From the NCBI GenBank assembly GCA_013115145.1, contig JAAPAO010000019.1, positions 62,001 through 126,000 of the forward strand: a stretch of DNA of 64,000 bases. The letters run 5' to 3'. The notes under the pieces were generated by a model that was given only the letters and a program-made list of their open reading frames with translations, did not search any database and was not told the origin of the DNA. Position 1 is the stretch's first letter. Every line of letters starts with the position of its first letter. Made by a program: the position numbers and the translations under genes. The DNA comes from Perkinsus chesapeaki (Eukaryota > Perkinsozoa > Perkinsida > Perkinsidae). This document shows positions 10,947-21,831 of this stretch, in pieces.

Positions 10947-11747
10947 AGAGGGAGTTATTCCCGCCCCCGGGAGACTCGGTGATGTGGCCTAGACCTCCGC
11001 GGAAGTCTCTGCCAGGTGAATGTTGCCACAATTGTGCAGCGGAAACCCCCCAAGGCTAGACCGGAGGGCCTCCGGGGGAGGCTGGACATTTATAGGTGCG
11101 CTTAGCCGTTTGCACCCCCAAAGGTTAACATTGCAGAAGGCCACATTAGAGGGTGTCGGGGGGGGGCACTGTCGGCGACCTTGGACATTACCTAGGCGCC
11201 CTGGTGAACGCCTATAGAACACTTAACACTCCAGCCTTGGCTGCTGAGACAGCGAAAAACTTGGCCCTGGGATAGTCGGCAAATGTAGTACATCGGAGGT
11301 CCCGATTCGGCGCAAAACCACTCTATTAGAGGACGCAAAGTCCTGACAGGTATTGCGCCCAATGCCGGTCCTGTATCTCTGTATCTCTCGTGGTATTGGG
11401 CCACGAGGTATGGCTGAGCCGCCGCCACCAAAAATCCACCCGCACAGCCATTCGCGTGCGATAAAGCTTGAGCGAATACCATCATGGCCCTATTCAACGC
11501 AGCTTGACTAACACGTTACGACAGAACGATAGAAGGCACTAGTCCTGGAGGGAGTTAATGATAACCATCCTTATTTCCAGCGTTTCAACCGGTTACTTGC
11601 GCATTTGTCTTTGGACATGACTTCTGAGCCGTGAGGAAACATGTCAAGGTTACAGAACTGAAAACTACGTATGTCAAAAGATATCACCGCGCAGCAGGTA
11701 GTTGCTGAGAATGTGTTGTCGCCACACTGTTGCGCAGTGTAAATATG
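10947..11747. other. GC-rich stretch with overlapping frames, no gene assigned
   Basis: About 800 nt between the zinc-finger ORF and the acetyltransferase. Minus frames at 11222-10989 and 11497-11192 are open but match nothing I know. They may belong to the same unit as the zinc-finger ORF (a decayed transposon is one option). Confidence 0.35.
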
Positions 11748-12890
11748 TTAAGGCGGAGGAATTCTATAATAAAACTCCTCCGCTTGTTTTTGTAGGCATT
11801 TGGCGGGCATTTTATTCTCGCAGTGAGGAAGCCTAGTATCTTCCATCTCCGCAATACAGGCATCAGTGGAAAGTTGCACGGCGGACCTACTTTGAGTTAT
11901 CATATAAATTTTCTTGAATCCAAGCTTCTTATAGAATTTGATCGCCGCTGGGAGGCTCGAAAGAGTGACGATGTCGACATTAGGATTCGCCTTGCATGAA
12001 TCCTTCACCCACTTCATAACAAACGTGCCCATGCCCTGAAACCAATATCCGATATTGAATATCGTGGCGCGCGGTCATGTCTAGCCTACCTTCCCGCGCA
12101 TGGTCTTGGGAACGGCTAATTTGGCAATACTAAAAGCCCTGCGATCGTTGACAAATTTATAGACAATAAATGCACAGAGCTGATCGCCGTTGGCCAAGAT
12201 GGAGAGCTTCCAAGGAGACCTTCCGGAGATCTTGTCGAGGCAGTTCTCACCTTCAAACTCAGTCTCAGAAAGGTCTCTAACCTGATATCAAATCAGCGTT
12301 GGATTATCTATTAGGCCTTATCAATTGCTTAACAAACTACTCTCAATATGTGCGCTGCTTTGGGCGAAGGGAACAAAAGTAGTCTTGATTTTCATCGCAT
12401 TTTTTACTTGCCACGAAAACACCTTGGTGAGTACATTTTTAACTCTATTGGTGCTGCAAATACGTACGTGGAAAATATCAAAGTGAATATGACAAGTGAG
12501 AATTTCTGCACGATTCTCGCATTTCACCCAACTCGCAGATCAGAAGCGTCCACGACACAGAACTCTACAGTTCGGCAAATTCCCCCCTCCCCCCGCTATT
12601 CCTATGAAGCAACGAATAGCTCCACAACCCAAACGAGAGATGCTACTAGGACAACAGTCCGCTGCAGGAATGTATAAAGCACTTACCTGAGCTAGCAACT
12701 TGACCATAATAGGGTCAGCTCTAGTGGCAGCCTTGTGAGGATACACAGAGTGATACCATTTCGGAGAGAACAGCCCTCCATTCTCAATCGTAGAGGGACA
12801 GGCATTTGATTGAGCTTTCGGCTCATCGACCTCGAGAGCACGAGGGGTAGGAGATACGATGACGTTGTTGGATTTGGTAGTATTGCACAT
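11748..12890 (-). CDS. GNAT-family N-acetyltransferase
   Basis: Transfers acetyl from acetyl-CoA to an amine; the substrate is unknown. Three exons fit: 12890-12687 (68 codons, low similarity, donor AG|GTAAGT), 12281-12090 and 12035-11748, with introns of 405 and 54 nt. The 54-nt splice creates the acetyl-CoA pyrophosphate loop RGKGMGTFVMKW (R-x-x-G-x-G/A type); beta-4 precedes it (SIAKLAVPKTM) and the C-terminal VTLSSLPAAIKFYKKLGFKKI is the motif B region (…A..FY.K.GF). The total is about 226 residues, normal for a single-domain GNAT. The N-terminal exon is less certain, because the long first intron could hide another exon. The 54-nt intron contains a small palindrome (CGATATTCAATATCG). Family confident, substrate not assignable. 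Confidence 0.82.
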
Positions 12891-13743
12891 GGTCGGATTA
12901 CGTAATGGAATACAAAAGGATAATAAAGGAAAGAATAGTAAACTGTAGAGGGAACCGAGTTAGGACTTGCGATTACACTGATATTGAATACACAGATAAA
13001 CGGCAATGTACAGTGAATACAAGGACAAGTAAGTCAGCTAAGTCGAGTACGTCAGCATCTTATGAAATGCGCCAAAGCAAAGGAATTAGGAACAAACATA
13101 TGACTCATATGATACGAGTAAATGCCTTCCATGGATTCAGGAAGATGTTTCCCTCCCTCCCCCTCCGCAACCCAACATCAACGATCCAAGAGAAGCTATA
13201 TCATGCTCATGATCGCACCATTTGATGATGGCTCCTCACATACCTCTACCGAGGGTGAGCACGTGGATGCCATACCCGAGAGGGGTACTTCTGAGCTCAC
13301 CTGAGAATCCTTAGGTACCGTAGATTCCATGGTATAGTGGTATTCAACAGATATACATACATACTGAAGCTCCTCATTCTATCGTTTTTGTATCAGAATC
13401 CTTCCACATAGCAACCAGATATTCTCAAGCTGTTAAGTTTACGCTGTATACGGTAACACTTCGCGAAGGAATTTCAGTGCTACTACAGAAGCTCACAACA
13501 ACCTAGGCGAGTTCAGAGCTGAAACTTCGGGGGCTGGTGGATTAGACTGTTGGTATATCTGTGCCTCCATGCATGTTTACGCGTCAATATGGTATATATG
13601 CCAACGAAAGCTTGAAGAGCGGAACTATACCAACGATAACCGTTGAGTGTCCCTTTACGATTCCCCGCCACTTCTTCATACCGAAAAGCGTTATTAAGGT
13701 TTTTATGGTACCACACAACAGCAGTGGATTTACAAGCCCCTAC
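12891..13743. other. Intergenic stretch with a possible small minus-strand exon
   Basis: 5' flank of the acetyltransferase. A minus frame starting with ATG near 13330 (MESTVPKDSQ...) runs about 44 codons and contains two good donor-like sites (CAG|GTGAGC, GAG|GTATGT), so it could be a first exon, but no continuation was found. I see no other gene. Confidence 0.3.
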
Positions 13744-15072
13744 CTGCTCCTGCTGCAATTCTGCACTACACGTGCTGACGTGATTTTCTACTCCTTGCTC
13801 ACCACACTAAAAATGACTAATGACGAATATTTGCCTTCTAACTTACCCGTATAGATGCCTTGATAATCTCTTCAATGAAGTTCTCCTACCAGAGAGGCTC
13901 TCAGCGTGTAAACGACCATTGAAGTTAATCCTTCGCCGAAAGCGTGAGAAATAAGGCAATTTTCCCCCCGACATGGACATGCCGGCGGCCGAGTGAACTC
14001 GATATATACGCAAGCGTAGTAGACGGACTTAAGTACGTCATTGAGAGCCAAGCTAAGTCGAGTTCCAAGGCTGGAACCAAAACACACATTTCGGTAAACA
14101 AATACATGACATATATCGAGGGCTGCCTACATTAGACAGGTTGAGGAGGCCTCTTCTGGTAGTGCTTAACACATCATCAAGCAGTTCATCTACCTTGCTA
14201 TCTTCCCTACTGACCCTGAGAGCCAAGCTCAGGTATGTGCAGCACCAGTAGTAGTAGTGCTACCCCTTATCGTAGCGCTCGAGCCTCCAACTATTGCTGA
14301 CTAGTGCTACCAGAGCGTCTGGAAGGTGTAAGTGTTCAATGCCATCTGAAGATTCTCTAGCGATTTCACGGCTATAAGCTAACGGCACTTGAAATGACAG
14401 GTACGATCAGAACATCAAGTCCTTTGGACACCGATCGACAACAACTAAATGGTAACCTGAGATCCACCAATGCGTGCCAAGCAGTGCCGGCGTACAATCG
14501 ATGCCGCGTGAGCCTTCTGCATAGCCATTTAGCGTTAGGCAGTAAACTGAGCATTGTGTGCTCTGTCCCCTTATTGTCATCACGATCAGTTTCAGCTCCT
14601 GTCGTGCTGCATATGGCTTTCTTAGGTATCAAGGTTACCTGTAATGCCAGGAACGAACTGAACAATTGAAATTAAAATTGTTTCCTTTGGCCAGTTGTTC
14701 AGCCTATCAGAAAGCTAACCGCGCTTTAAATTCTTGAAGGAGAGGCTGTCAAAGGCCCGCCGTCTAGCCTGCGATGCATACCGGCTGCACTCCTAAATGG
14801 TCATACCATTGAGTTGCCTCAATAACTATCTCGAAAATTCCAAATATATCATAGACGGAATTGAAAGTGGCATCTTTTCCCATGAGAAGCGACGCGGGGA
14901 GTGTCACCACCTTACACTGTGCTTCTGGCGATCTAGATCGTTCTTGGTGAAGAAGAATCCACCAATAGCCAACCACGGTGCTGAGACGGCTAGTGATAGT
15001 CAAGACAATCGTTTGGATAAAGAATCGATGAGAAGCAACAAGGACAAGAAGACTCCAAATCGGCAACTAGTG
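13744..15072 (-). CDS. Unrecognised multi-exon membrane protein
   Basis: I do not recognise the family. Exon-like segments with fitting splice sites read, from 15072 down: LPIWSLLVLVASHRFF followed by a TM segment (TIVLTITSRLSTVVGYWWILL) and HQERSRSPEAQ; a 42-nt intron (GTAAGG...AAAAG, about 14922-14881); ATFNSVYDIFGIFEIVIEATQW...; AEQLAKGNNFNFNCSVRSWHYR (ending AG|GTAACC near 14633); a segment near 14070-14010; ENFIEEIIKASIR (about 13889-13850, donor GG|GTAAGT); and CGEQGVENHVSTCSAELQQEQ ending at 13744. The middle part (14.1-14.6 kb) is unresolved, and both ends may be incomplete; a segment at 15535-15330 could be an upstream exon. It is probably a polytopic membrane protein, with no transporter or enzyme motif that I can name. 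Confidence 0.45.
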
Positions 15073-15807
15073 AGCACCCACTGGTCTGGTCTTGGCGTTT
15101 GAGTTCAGATGAGACAGCACCGCCACCGCCACGGGGGCGCTGTATGACCTAGTGAAAACTACGTTGCTGATAAATGTTCGGATGGTACGTTTAAAATAAA
15201 TTGGGAGTCAACGTGAAGGGTGAGATGGATTAAAGCAGAATCTGTAACATGCAAGAATACAAGAGCATCTTCGTGTTCGTCCGTGCAAGCCTTTACAGCT
15301 TCACGGGAGCCTGGCATTTTATAGACAACTGGAGGCAAATGTCAGTATGGCGTAGTCGTTGCTATTAGAGCTCTGCTGAACACAGAGTGCCATTTCATCA
15401 GTGTTAAAATACCTGGCCTCTTCAGTTTGAAATACATTATGCTTGTCGTCGTCATAAACCCGCGCAGCGCCGAAAAACGTAAAGAGCTCTTCGGAGACCC
15501 CCAATCTTCACAACCACTATAAGAGAACCGCAACAATGGTTGGACCGAATATAACACTGGCTAATGCTCAGAGATTCATCTAGCCCCACCCAGATGTGTT
15601 CCTACTATAAATACATATAATGGAGACTAGCTAGATAATATACTCATGAGAAATCATCCAGTGCATTTTTACTAACAACGTTTGCTGTTCCTGTATGACG
15701 CCCTGCTACTGACAGCGAGTTCCTTGAAGCAAACGCAATGAGAAGGTAGTGGTAGGCTACGATCAAAAGGAAACTAGTCACAGCTAATCATGAGTCTAAT
15801 TCAATCT

Positions 15808-16617
15808 TCACACAATCGTCCGTGGCCCCTGCAGCCACACTGCCAAGTCCCGGAGGGTTATGGCACGACGGCCCTCACAAAGGGCATTGAAAATGAGGTT
15901 CACTTCTTCTGGGGCGAAAACTATTCCCGCACTGTTTCCTGAAAAAAGTCGCTGCCAGGAATCGAACCTGTGCGGCCTCACGTGCAATGCTGTTGAACTC
16001 CTCGGGAGTTAGGCCGTCTGCTGGATTGGCCAATGCATAGTTCTTATATAACATAGACAACTGCTCAGGACTCTGCACTGCCAGCTTATGAGCAACCTGT
16101 CAGAATGTGACGCTGACAGTCACAAATAAGACCGTACCAAATTCAGAGCTCGAGTCTTGGATAGACCAACAGAAGCTCCTGCGCAACCGACGAGGAAGAT
16201 ACCAGGGCCGAGGATGAGACCGGCAAAGGGCCAGACGTCGTTAGTCCAGAGGGCAATGAAGACGTGTATCCCGAGAAAAACATACCTGCTTGAAAATGCC
16301 CCTCCCGAGGATCGAACCTGCGCCGTACCAAAGCCCCTTGCCAGTAAGCCTGGTGAGAAACCGGACGTAACGATTGACGAAGGCCTGGTACTCTTGCAGC
16401 TGAAAAATAAAATAACCGAGTTAAATTTGAGATTGATAACTCCTTTCGGTTTCACTGGTGCATCGACAACAAGCATGATGAGACCGAACGCCAAGAGGTA
16501 AATGTCATCTGTCAAGTCGAATGGGGCGAACTCGGTGAATGCAGTCGAAAGCGTCGCGGAAATACCAGCAATAACAGTGCCTGCGAGAAGAAATCGATGT
16601 GAACGAACACACGCCAA
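15808..16617 (-). CDS. COPI-associated/TVP15-like membrane protein with an EF-hand-like C-terminal tail
   Basis: Golgi-type four-TM protein resembling the COPI-associated family (PF08507). Five exons: 16617-16456, 16399-16329, 16285-16138, 16096-15982, 15938-15808, with introns of 56, 43, 41 and 43 nt; the sum is exactly 209 codons. TM1 FLLAGTVIAGISATLSTAF, TM2 IYLLAFGLIMLVVD, then the family-typical FLTRLTGKGLWYVFLGIHVF (created by the 43-nt splice), and a last hydrophobic segment FAGLILGPGIFLVGCAG. A soluble tail of about 85 residues follows (LTPEEFNSIARNSAG, VNLIFNALCEGRRAITLRDLAVWL) that looks like a degenerate EF-hand pair, a feature I do not expect in yeast or animal relatives. Two introns contain GGTTCGAT words resembling pol III B boxes. 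Family call good, tail interpretation tentative. Confidence 0.75.
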
Positions 16618-16680
16618 ATCTGAAGGTTACGGATGTACGAAGGATAAACTGCCAGAACATTCTTCGTGAACGGAAGCTCT

Positions 16681-17938
16681 TCATCTTCTTAGAAGACTCA
16701 GAACTTCCGAGTCGGGAGCTTCCGACTTGAAACCCAGTCTTCTAAGAAGTTTGCTGCCTCCGCGATGATTCAAGAGTCTACTGAGAGCTATCATGAAGAG
16801 CCTCAACCCACCTAAGGCGGCGAAAAAGAATGCCATCTCCAGTTTCTGCAAAGCCGCACCTGCGGGAGTGCCAACCGCCTAACAAAAGGGAGTTGTGGCG
16901 GTCAGGGAATGTAGCATCGCTAAAACACCCTCTTCGAGAGGTTTATCTATATAAATACCGTTGCTTGATACTAGTTCAATATCTCAAACTGGAATAGTCC
17001 TATAATGCATTGTATCCATTAATGAACGCCTAATTGACCACCGCCTATACACGGGTAGAATCTAATGAAGATAAGGTGTCCAATTCTGTCAACGCTTAAC
17101 GGAGCATAGCAGTCGGTTCCCTAGGCTGCAGGGAGGAGCTCAAAAATAGTTCCTGTAGAGATGTCTGAATGATTTCTTACTATTATTATATATAATGTAG
17201 TTGATAATGATTATGCTGTCAAATGGTGAAAAAAATTAAATGCATTCTCTCCGTTCCCGTATTCGTAAACAGAGCTACTGACCATTGGAGCAGGAAATCC
17301 CTGACCGAACGGCTGAGCCGCCATCAGTGGCTGATTCTCCCCCACTTGATGCTGTTGCGGCATATCCAATAAAACTAACCCTCGCCGCCTCACCAAGGTA
17401 GAACGCAAAGCCTTGTGGCTCGGAAACGACAAAGCAATCATGTTGAATCCACACGTTTAGTGCCCCTCATCTCAAGCGTTGAGTAAATGGATCCGCTAAA
17501 GGCACCTTGAAGGACGTTCGCCTCCGTAAGCTTGGGGGCTACAGTGGGAGGCTGCACTGTTATAGGGGGGAGAGGGTGAACGGGCCGACTCTAGCACACA
17601 AAAACATGACACACTGGGAAGATGCGGAAAGCCAGTAAACCATCTCGGACAAAAACGACAACGCAAGTAAGCCTACCGCGCCCTCTATAGCTGCCATAAG
17701 GCACTCTAAGCTGTGCGGCGAGAACTGCTTCTCCAGCAGTTGACCTCGAAGTAGTTCTCCTAAAAGGCCTTCTGTGACCGGTGGGGTGTTGTAAACACTA
17801 TTGGTGCGGCCCTTTCCTGTGGCACGAAGGCGACCTGGAAGAGAAGTATGGCAGCCATGCTTTTCTATGTTTCCAAGCTTCCCTGAATGCACCTCTGACT
17901 ATATTGATAACGTCAAACAATAAACACTCAGCATCCAT
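16681..17938 (-). CDS. Unrecognised hydrophobic protein, several exons
   Basis: No family recognised. First exon from ATG 17938: MDAECLLFDVINIVRGAF...WLPYFSS. A 37-nt intron leads in frame to VYNTPPVTEGLLGELLRGQ and a hydrophobic stretch CLMAAIEGAVGLLALSFLSEMVYWL. A 56-nt intron leads to QPPTVAPKLTEANVLQGAF. Later segments are PQQHQVGENQPLMAAQPFGQG (about 17370-17310) and a last exon from about 16879 with AALQKLEMAFFFAALGGLRLFMIALSRLL and a basic end ...VLSLLRR, TGA at 16683-16681. The layout (proline/glutamine-rich part plus hydrophobic helices near both ends) loosely recalls the peroxisomal docking protein Pex13, but the order of parts does not match, so I do not name it. The middle exon boundaries are unresolved. 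Confidence 0.45.
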
Positions 17939-17982
17939 CTTCTAGACTGCTGCTGGTGCTGCTGCCTAGCCACTACTTTGCA

Positions 17983-20377
17983 CTATACCTCACCCAGCCT
18001 CCGGCGCATACTAGCCAGAATCAACCGTCCAAGGTTCCCCGGAATGCGCATCACCACTGACAAAGTCTCCAACTATTTTATGGGAGCCTCGAAAGGCCTT
18101 ACGACACCCCGCCACAAAGTTGGTAATGGAAAAGATATTATAAACCGTTATCGATCACCTACACACTGTAGTGTAGCTACTTACTCAATAAGGAACTAGC
18201 TCTCATATGCGCAAACAGATATCCAAGTTTCTCAGTAGCACCCTCCGAAACAGCCCACATGCCAGCCTCAGCTGATAGCGGATGATAGGTCGGCGCCAGC
18301 TCTACTGGGGAAAACCTGCAAATGCATTTCAATGGAGCGTTACGAGCAGATAGGAGAAGCTCACGCTCTAGCAACGTCCTTGGCTTTATTGCGAAGATCT
18401 TCTACAGTGGCGGTGTCGGGGTCGAAATCACCAGAATGCAAGACGCATATTATGGCTATTTCTCGAAGGGCCCTGAGGCGAATAAATTATACAACAAACA
18501 TTGGTATCGAAGTTTATTGCGATAAAGTAGAGAAATGGAATTAAACACTCCCCCTCAGTGGACGACGCTTTATAGAGTAAGTTTTGTTCCACGTGTAGCT
18601 GAACATTCAGTATTTAAGACAACAATCAGGAGACGAAGAGGAGCTAACAGACGCTCACATAATGCTGCTGCTTACCAGACATAAAAATATACATCTCGCC
18701 TCACCGATCGTATCTCATGTTCGCTGGGGACCCTGCCGCCGTCACGCGCCATATAACGTATAACCTAGTGAAGAGGCATCATCTACCGCAAGCATCTACA
18801 CTACAATACATCAGAATCCAAGGCAGCCAGCTCCGCTAGGGAACCAGAGAGGGCTTTGGCGTCAAGAGGAAGATGCGCTGCTTTCTGATAGAAAAACCGT
18901 CTTTTCTACAACCCTCAACTCTACTTACTGTCTGACCGAACAACATGTGCATCGCCGTCCCCATCTGATGGCCAAACGAAAGAACTTCCTCATAGTACAA
19001 TTTCCTGATAACTTCGCTGGAAAATTCCAAGCAACCGGAAATTACCGAACAACATTAACCTGCGGCCTGACGAAATTAAGTTCGGTGAAGACGTGACCAT
19101 CACAAAGTGGCACCGTGCTGGCCAAACCCGTCTTATACTTCTTACTGCGAGCAAACACTCTTACATACCTAAACGATGGATAATTTCACGGCGCGTGACG
19201 CTTCTATAAAACCTACCAATATCCAATATGCTCGTTAGTAGCAGCGTTCACCACATGCATTATCTGAAAAAGTCCTAAAAAAGGCGGAGCGAAGCAGCAC
19301 AGCCCACCTTGACGTCTCTGTCCCAACCATCATGACCGAAGGACACATTATCACTTTCATCAATCAAATTGACATTAAAAAGCTTCGAAGCCAATTCACT
19401 GTATCTTTTCAACGCCGGCCCAAATACCATGTACTCAGCCAGCTGCCTCTGAAGCCTATCTTGTCGGCACATAGTAACGTAAAACAGTTCATCGATTAAG
19501 TCGACATTGGCAGTGAGCGGTCCCTTTGCCTCCGGCACAACCTTCCCCGCCATTGCACCCAGCTTAAGTTGTTCCAATCTCTTCACAAAAGGCACCAACA
19601 ACGGCAAACTGTCATTCCAGCAATGCTGCAGAACCCTCATCAAGTGCCCGTCATTATGGATGCCCAACTGAGCATTTTCCATCTCTCCCCAACTCCCAAA
19701 GCCCAACGATTCCGCCACTCTTTTCCTCGATTGCAATACCGCCAGGATGCTCCGATCGTAAGATTCATTCTCATAAAAATGCCTGTGATAAGCATTAAAT
19801 ATAATTTCCCTAGTTTTCCTATTATGGCACTCGCCAACAACTCTATAATACGTGGCTCTATCAGCCTAAAATGGTAAATAAAAATCGCTTCGCTCCGCTA
19901 ACCTACCCTTAAACAGTAACTATCCGTTCTATACCATATCCTAAAGTACGCCATAGCATCTTCAGTGAGGCCGATGAGATCCTTCTTCCTATCAAATCGG
20001 CGTCCCTCCCCACCCGACAGCCCTCCTACTCACTTGAAATAATTTCGTTCGCCCTTCATTTTCTTGTACACAACTTTGTGTCCCTTTGCCATCGCCTTCA
20101 ACAACTTCTTAGCATGCACCTTTGATTTCTCATCCAAGAGCAACTGAAATGACCGCGCGCCACGAAATTCATTCGGAAGGTCGATGATGGACAGTAGTAC
20201 CTCGAGTAGACGAGTGCCGGTAAAATTGCCGATTTCGTCTTTGGATATTTTACCGGCTCGGAAGAGCTTCCGCGTCACGTCACAAGAATTTGATATCATC
20301 CAACCCGACCACAGACGAAGATAACGACCCCTGAGACATGCAAACTGCAAAGCCAAGCAGATAACTACAGTGCGCAT
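17983..20377 (-). CDS. M3-family (mitochondrial intermediate peptidase-like) protein with a degenerate active site
   Basis: M3 metallopeptidases (thimet oligopeptidase/MIP) cleave short peptides through an HExxH...E zinc site. About eleven exons joined by introns mostly of 41-49 nt restore M3 sequence: NAYHRHFYENESYDRSILA, then LQSRKRVAESLGFGSWGEM (family LL-x-x-R-x-E-x-A-x-x-LGF), MHVVNAATNEHIGYWY, then the active-site region LYYEEVLSFGHQMGTAMHM (about 18993-18945), AELAALDSDVIRYMARDGG, and AEAGMWAVSEGATEKLGYLF...RA (the C-terminal H/Y-x-x-x-Y region). In the active site HEMGHAMH is replaced by HQMGTAMH: the catalytic Glu is Gln and the second zinc His is Thr. The conserved tail after the last helix is short, ending RRRLGEV (stop 17985-17983). 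The N-terminal start (20377) is tentative. It is most likely a catalytically dead member; whether it sits in the mitochondrion is unknown. Confidence 0.75.
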
Positions 20378-20916
20378 GTCCTAATGAAAATACGACACAA
20401 TGGCACAGTTGCTATTTAGCTGCTACAATATTGCAAGGCACACAAACACAACCAATACAAACGAAGGCCATCGTAGAAGTTTTGATCAACAACGGGCCAT
20501 TAGTCGTTTTACAGTGAAGTCTCCCACGAGATACCAAAATGATGTGTATGTTATCAAACCGACAACATACAGCGGAGGAGGGATATTATGAGATTAAAAA
20601 TAGCGGGGTAAAGACAATGCCAGGTATACTGGAGCTTTCTTAAGCCTGATTCCGATTAATTAAACGTTTGGACGTCGACGGGAGGTAGAACGTATTGATA
20701 TAAGCAACAGGTTGCTCAAACGGTATACGAATTCTTGCTGACACTGTAAAACAAGTGGTTGATGCAGCCAGGGGAAAAGAAACGGCTACCGAGGACTCAA
20801 TTATCAGAACAGTGATCCTAGTTAGACACACGCCCCGCTGATGAAACCAACGAACCGTTTCAGATTCTCTATAGTTCGAGTATTACTTCAACTTGTAGTC
20901 TTAATATAAGTACACA

Positions 20917-21180
20917 TCAACCAAGGATGCTACATAGTTTCCCGGCCATGTTTCCGACATGCGCACTGTTATTTCCGAGAGACCGCGAGCAAATATCCGG
21001 CACGTCCCAATTGGTGACCGGGAAATGGTGTAGTTTCCCCATTGCCACTCCATCCTTCAGTATTACCCTGATATAGCCGGCTCCGACACTGCCTGGGCCC
21101 TCTGAACGTGGTGCATAAACGTCAAATAACGTTGCTTTAATTCTTCATCTCCAACAGACTTCGCCAATGCCCTTCTGAGC
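20917..21180 (-). CDS. Coding-like fragment, unassigned
   Basis: After an acceptor-like CTTTTTGCAG near 21192, two overlapping frames look coding: one reads SLRRALAKSVGDEELKQRYLTFM, the other reads LFDVYAPRSEGPGSVGAGYIR and continues VILKDGVAMGKLHHFPVTNW to a stop at 20919-20917. They overlap, so at most one is right through the middle, or a short intron separates them. It lies between the small gene at 21.2-21.5 kb and the M3-like gene and could be a 3' exon of the former by alternative splicing. No family recognised. Confidence 0.3.
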
Positions 21181-21225
21181 GATAAATACCTGCAAAAAGG
21201 AGCTTTGGCCCGCTAGAAAATAGTA

Positions 21226-21529
21226 TTACTTGACCAGCATTTTGCTACCGCTACGCATCTGTCGGAGATCCAGCGGCCCCTCGGTACGTTCGCCTCTGGC
21301 AAATGCAATGGCGTTAAGAATCGGGTTAAAAAACCGGATGCCAGGGAAGGCCACACGCATGCCTTTTTCCATCACAGGCATCCCCACTAAATAGAAGGTA
21401 GCTCCCACGAGGCCAGAGGCGCTTACATTTGTTCCGGATGACGCCATCACCAGGCTTGGCAGGATCGAAGCCCATTCGTTTAAGAGCCTTCTGTTGCTTC
21501 GATAAAGCCCTAGCGACTGCATCCCCCAT
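21226..21529 (-). CDS. Small basic protein of 87 residues, unknown
   Basis: Two exons, 21529-21427 and 21386-21226, around a 40-nt intron with donor T|GTAAGC and acceptor TTTAG. The frame is exact (88 codons including TAA). The protein begins MGDAVARALSKQQKALKRMG and continues with a mildly amphipathic middle (GMRVAFPGIRFFNPILNAIA) and a basic end. No domain recognised. It is the first minus-strand gene left of the strand switch, and about 300 nt separate its start from the plus-strand coiled-coil gene, so the two probably share a divergent promoter region. Confidence 0.55.
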
Positions 21530-21831
21530 TTAAAATAAACTGAATAGGACATTCATTCAATTGAAGTAAAATCCTGCAATATGAATTTTACAGGAAATTG
21601 CTGAAGGCGATTCCGAGAAAAGGAAATGCTTTACTGGAAAGCGCGAAGACCATACAAATGAATCAAACGGCGCCATCGCCGATGGCCCATCATAAATGTT
21701 TTCTTCGGAGCAAGTCACCGGGCGCGGCGATTATGTGCAATTGCGTTAAGGAAATGCAAGATAGGCAAGATTGCCAAGTATGCCATCCGAAGCTGTCTTC
21801 TGCTTTCGGCCATTGAATATTCCCTTCACTT

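Noticed and set aside
16685-16749. 14-bp perfect inverted repeat (CTTCTTAGAAGACT and its complement)
   Set aside because: It lies in the coding end of the minus-strand hydrophobic protein (KLLRRLGF ... SLLRR), where similar peptide ends can create it.
16400-17938. Pex13 identity for the hydrophobic protein
   Set aside because: The Pro/Gly/Gln-rich part lies after, not before, the first hydrophobic helix, and no SH3 domain or conserved Pex13 word is visible.
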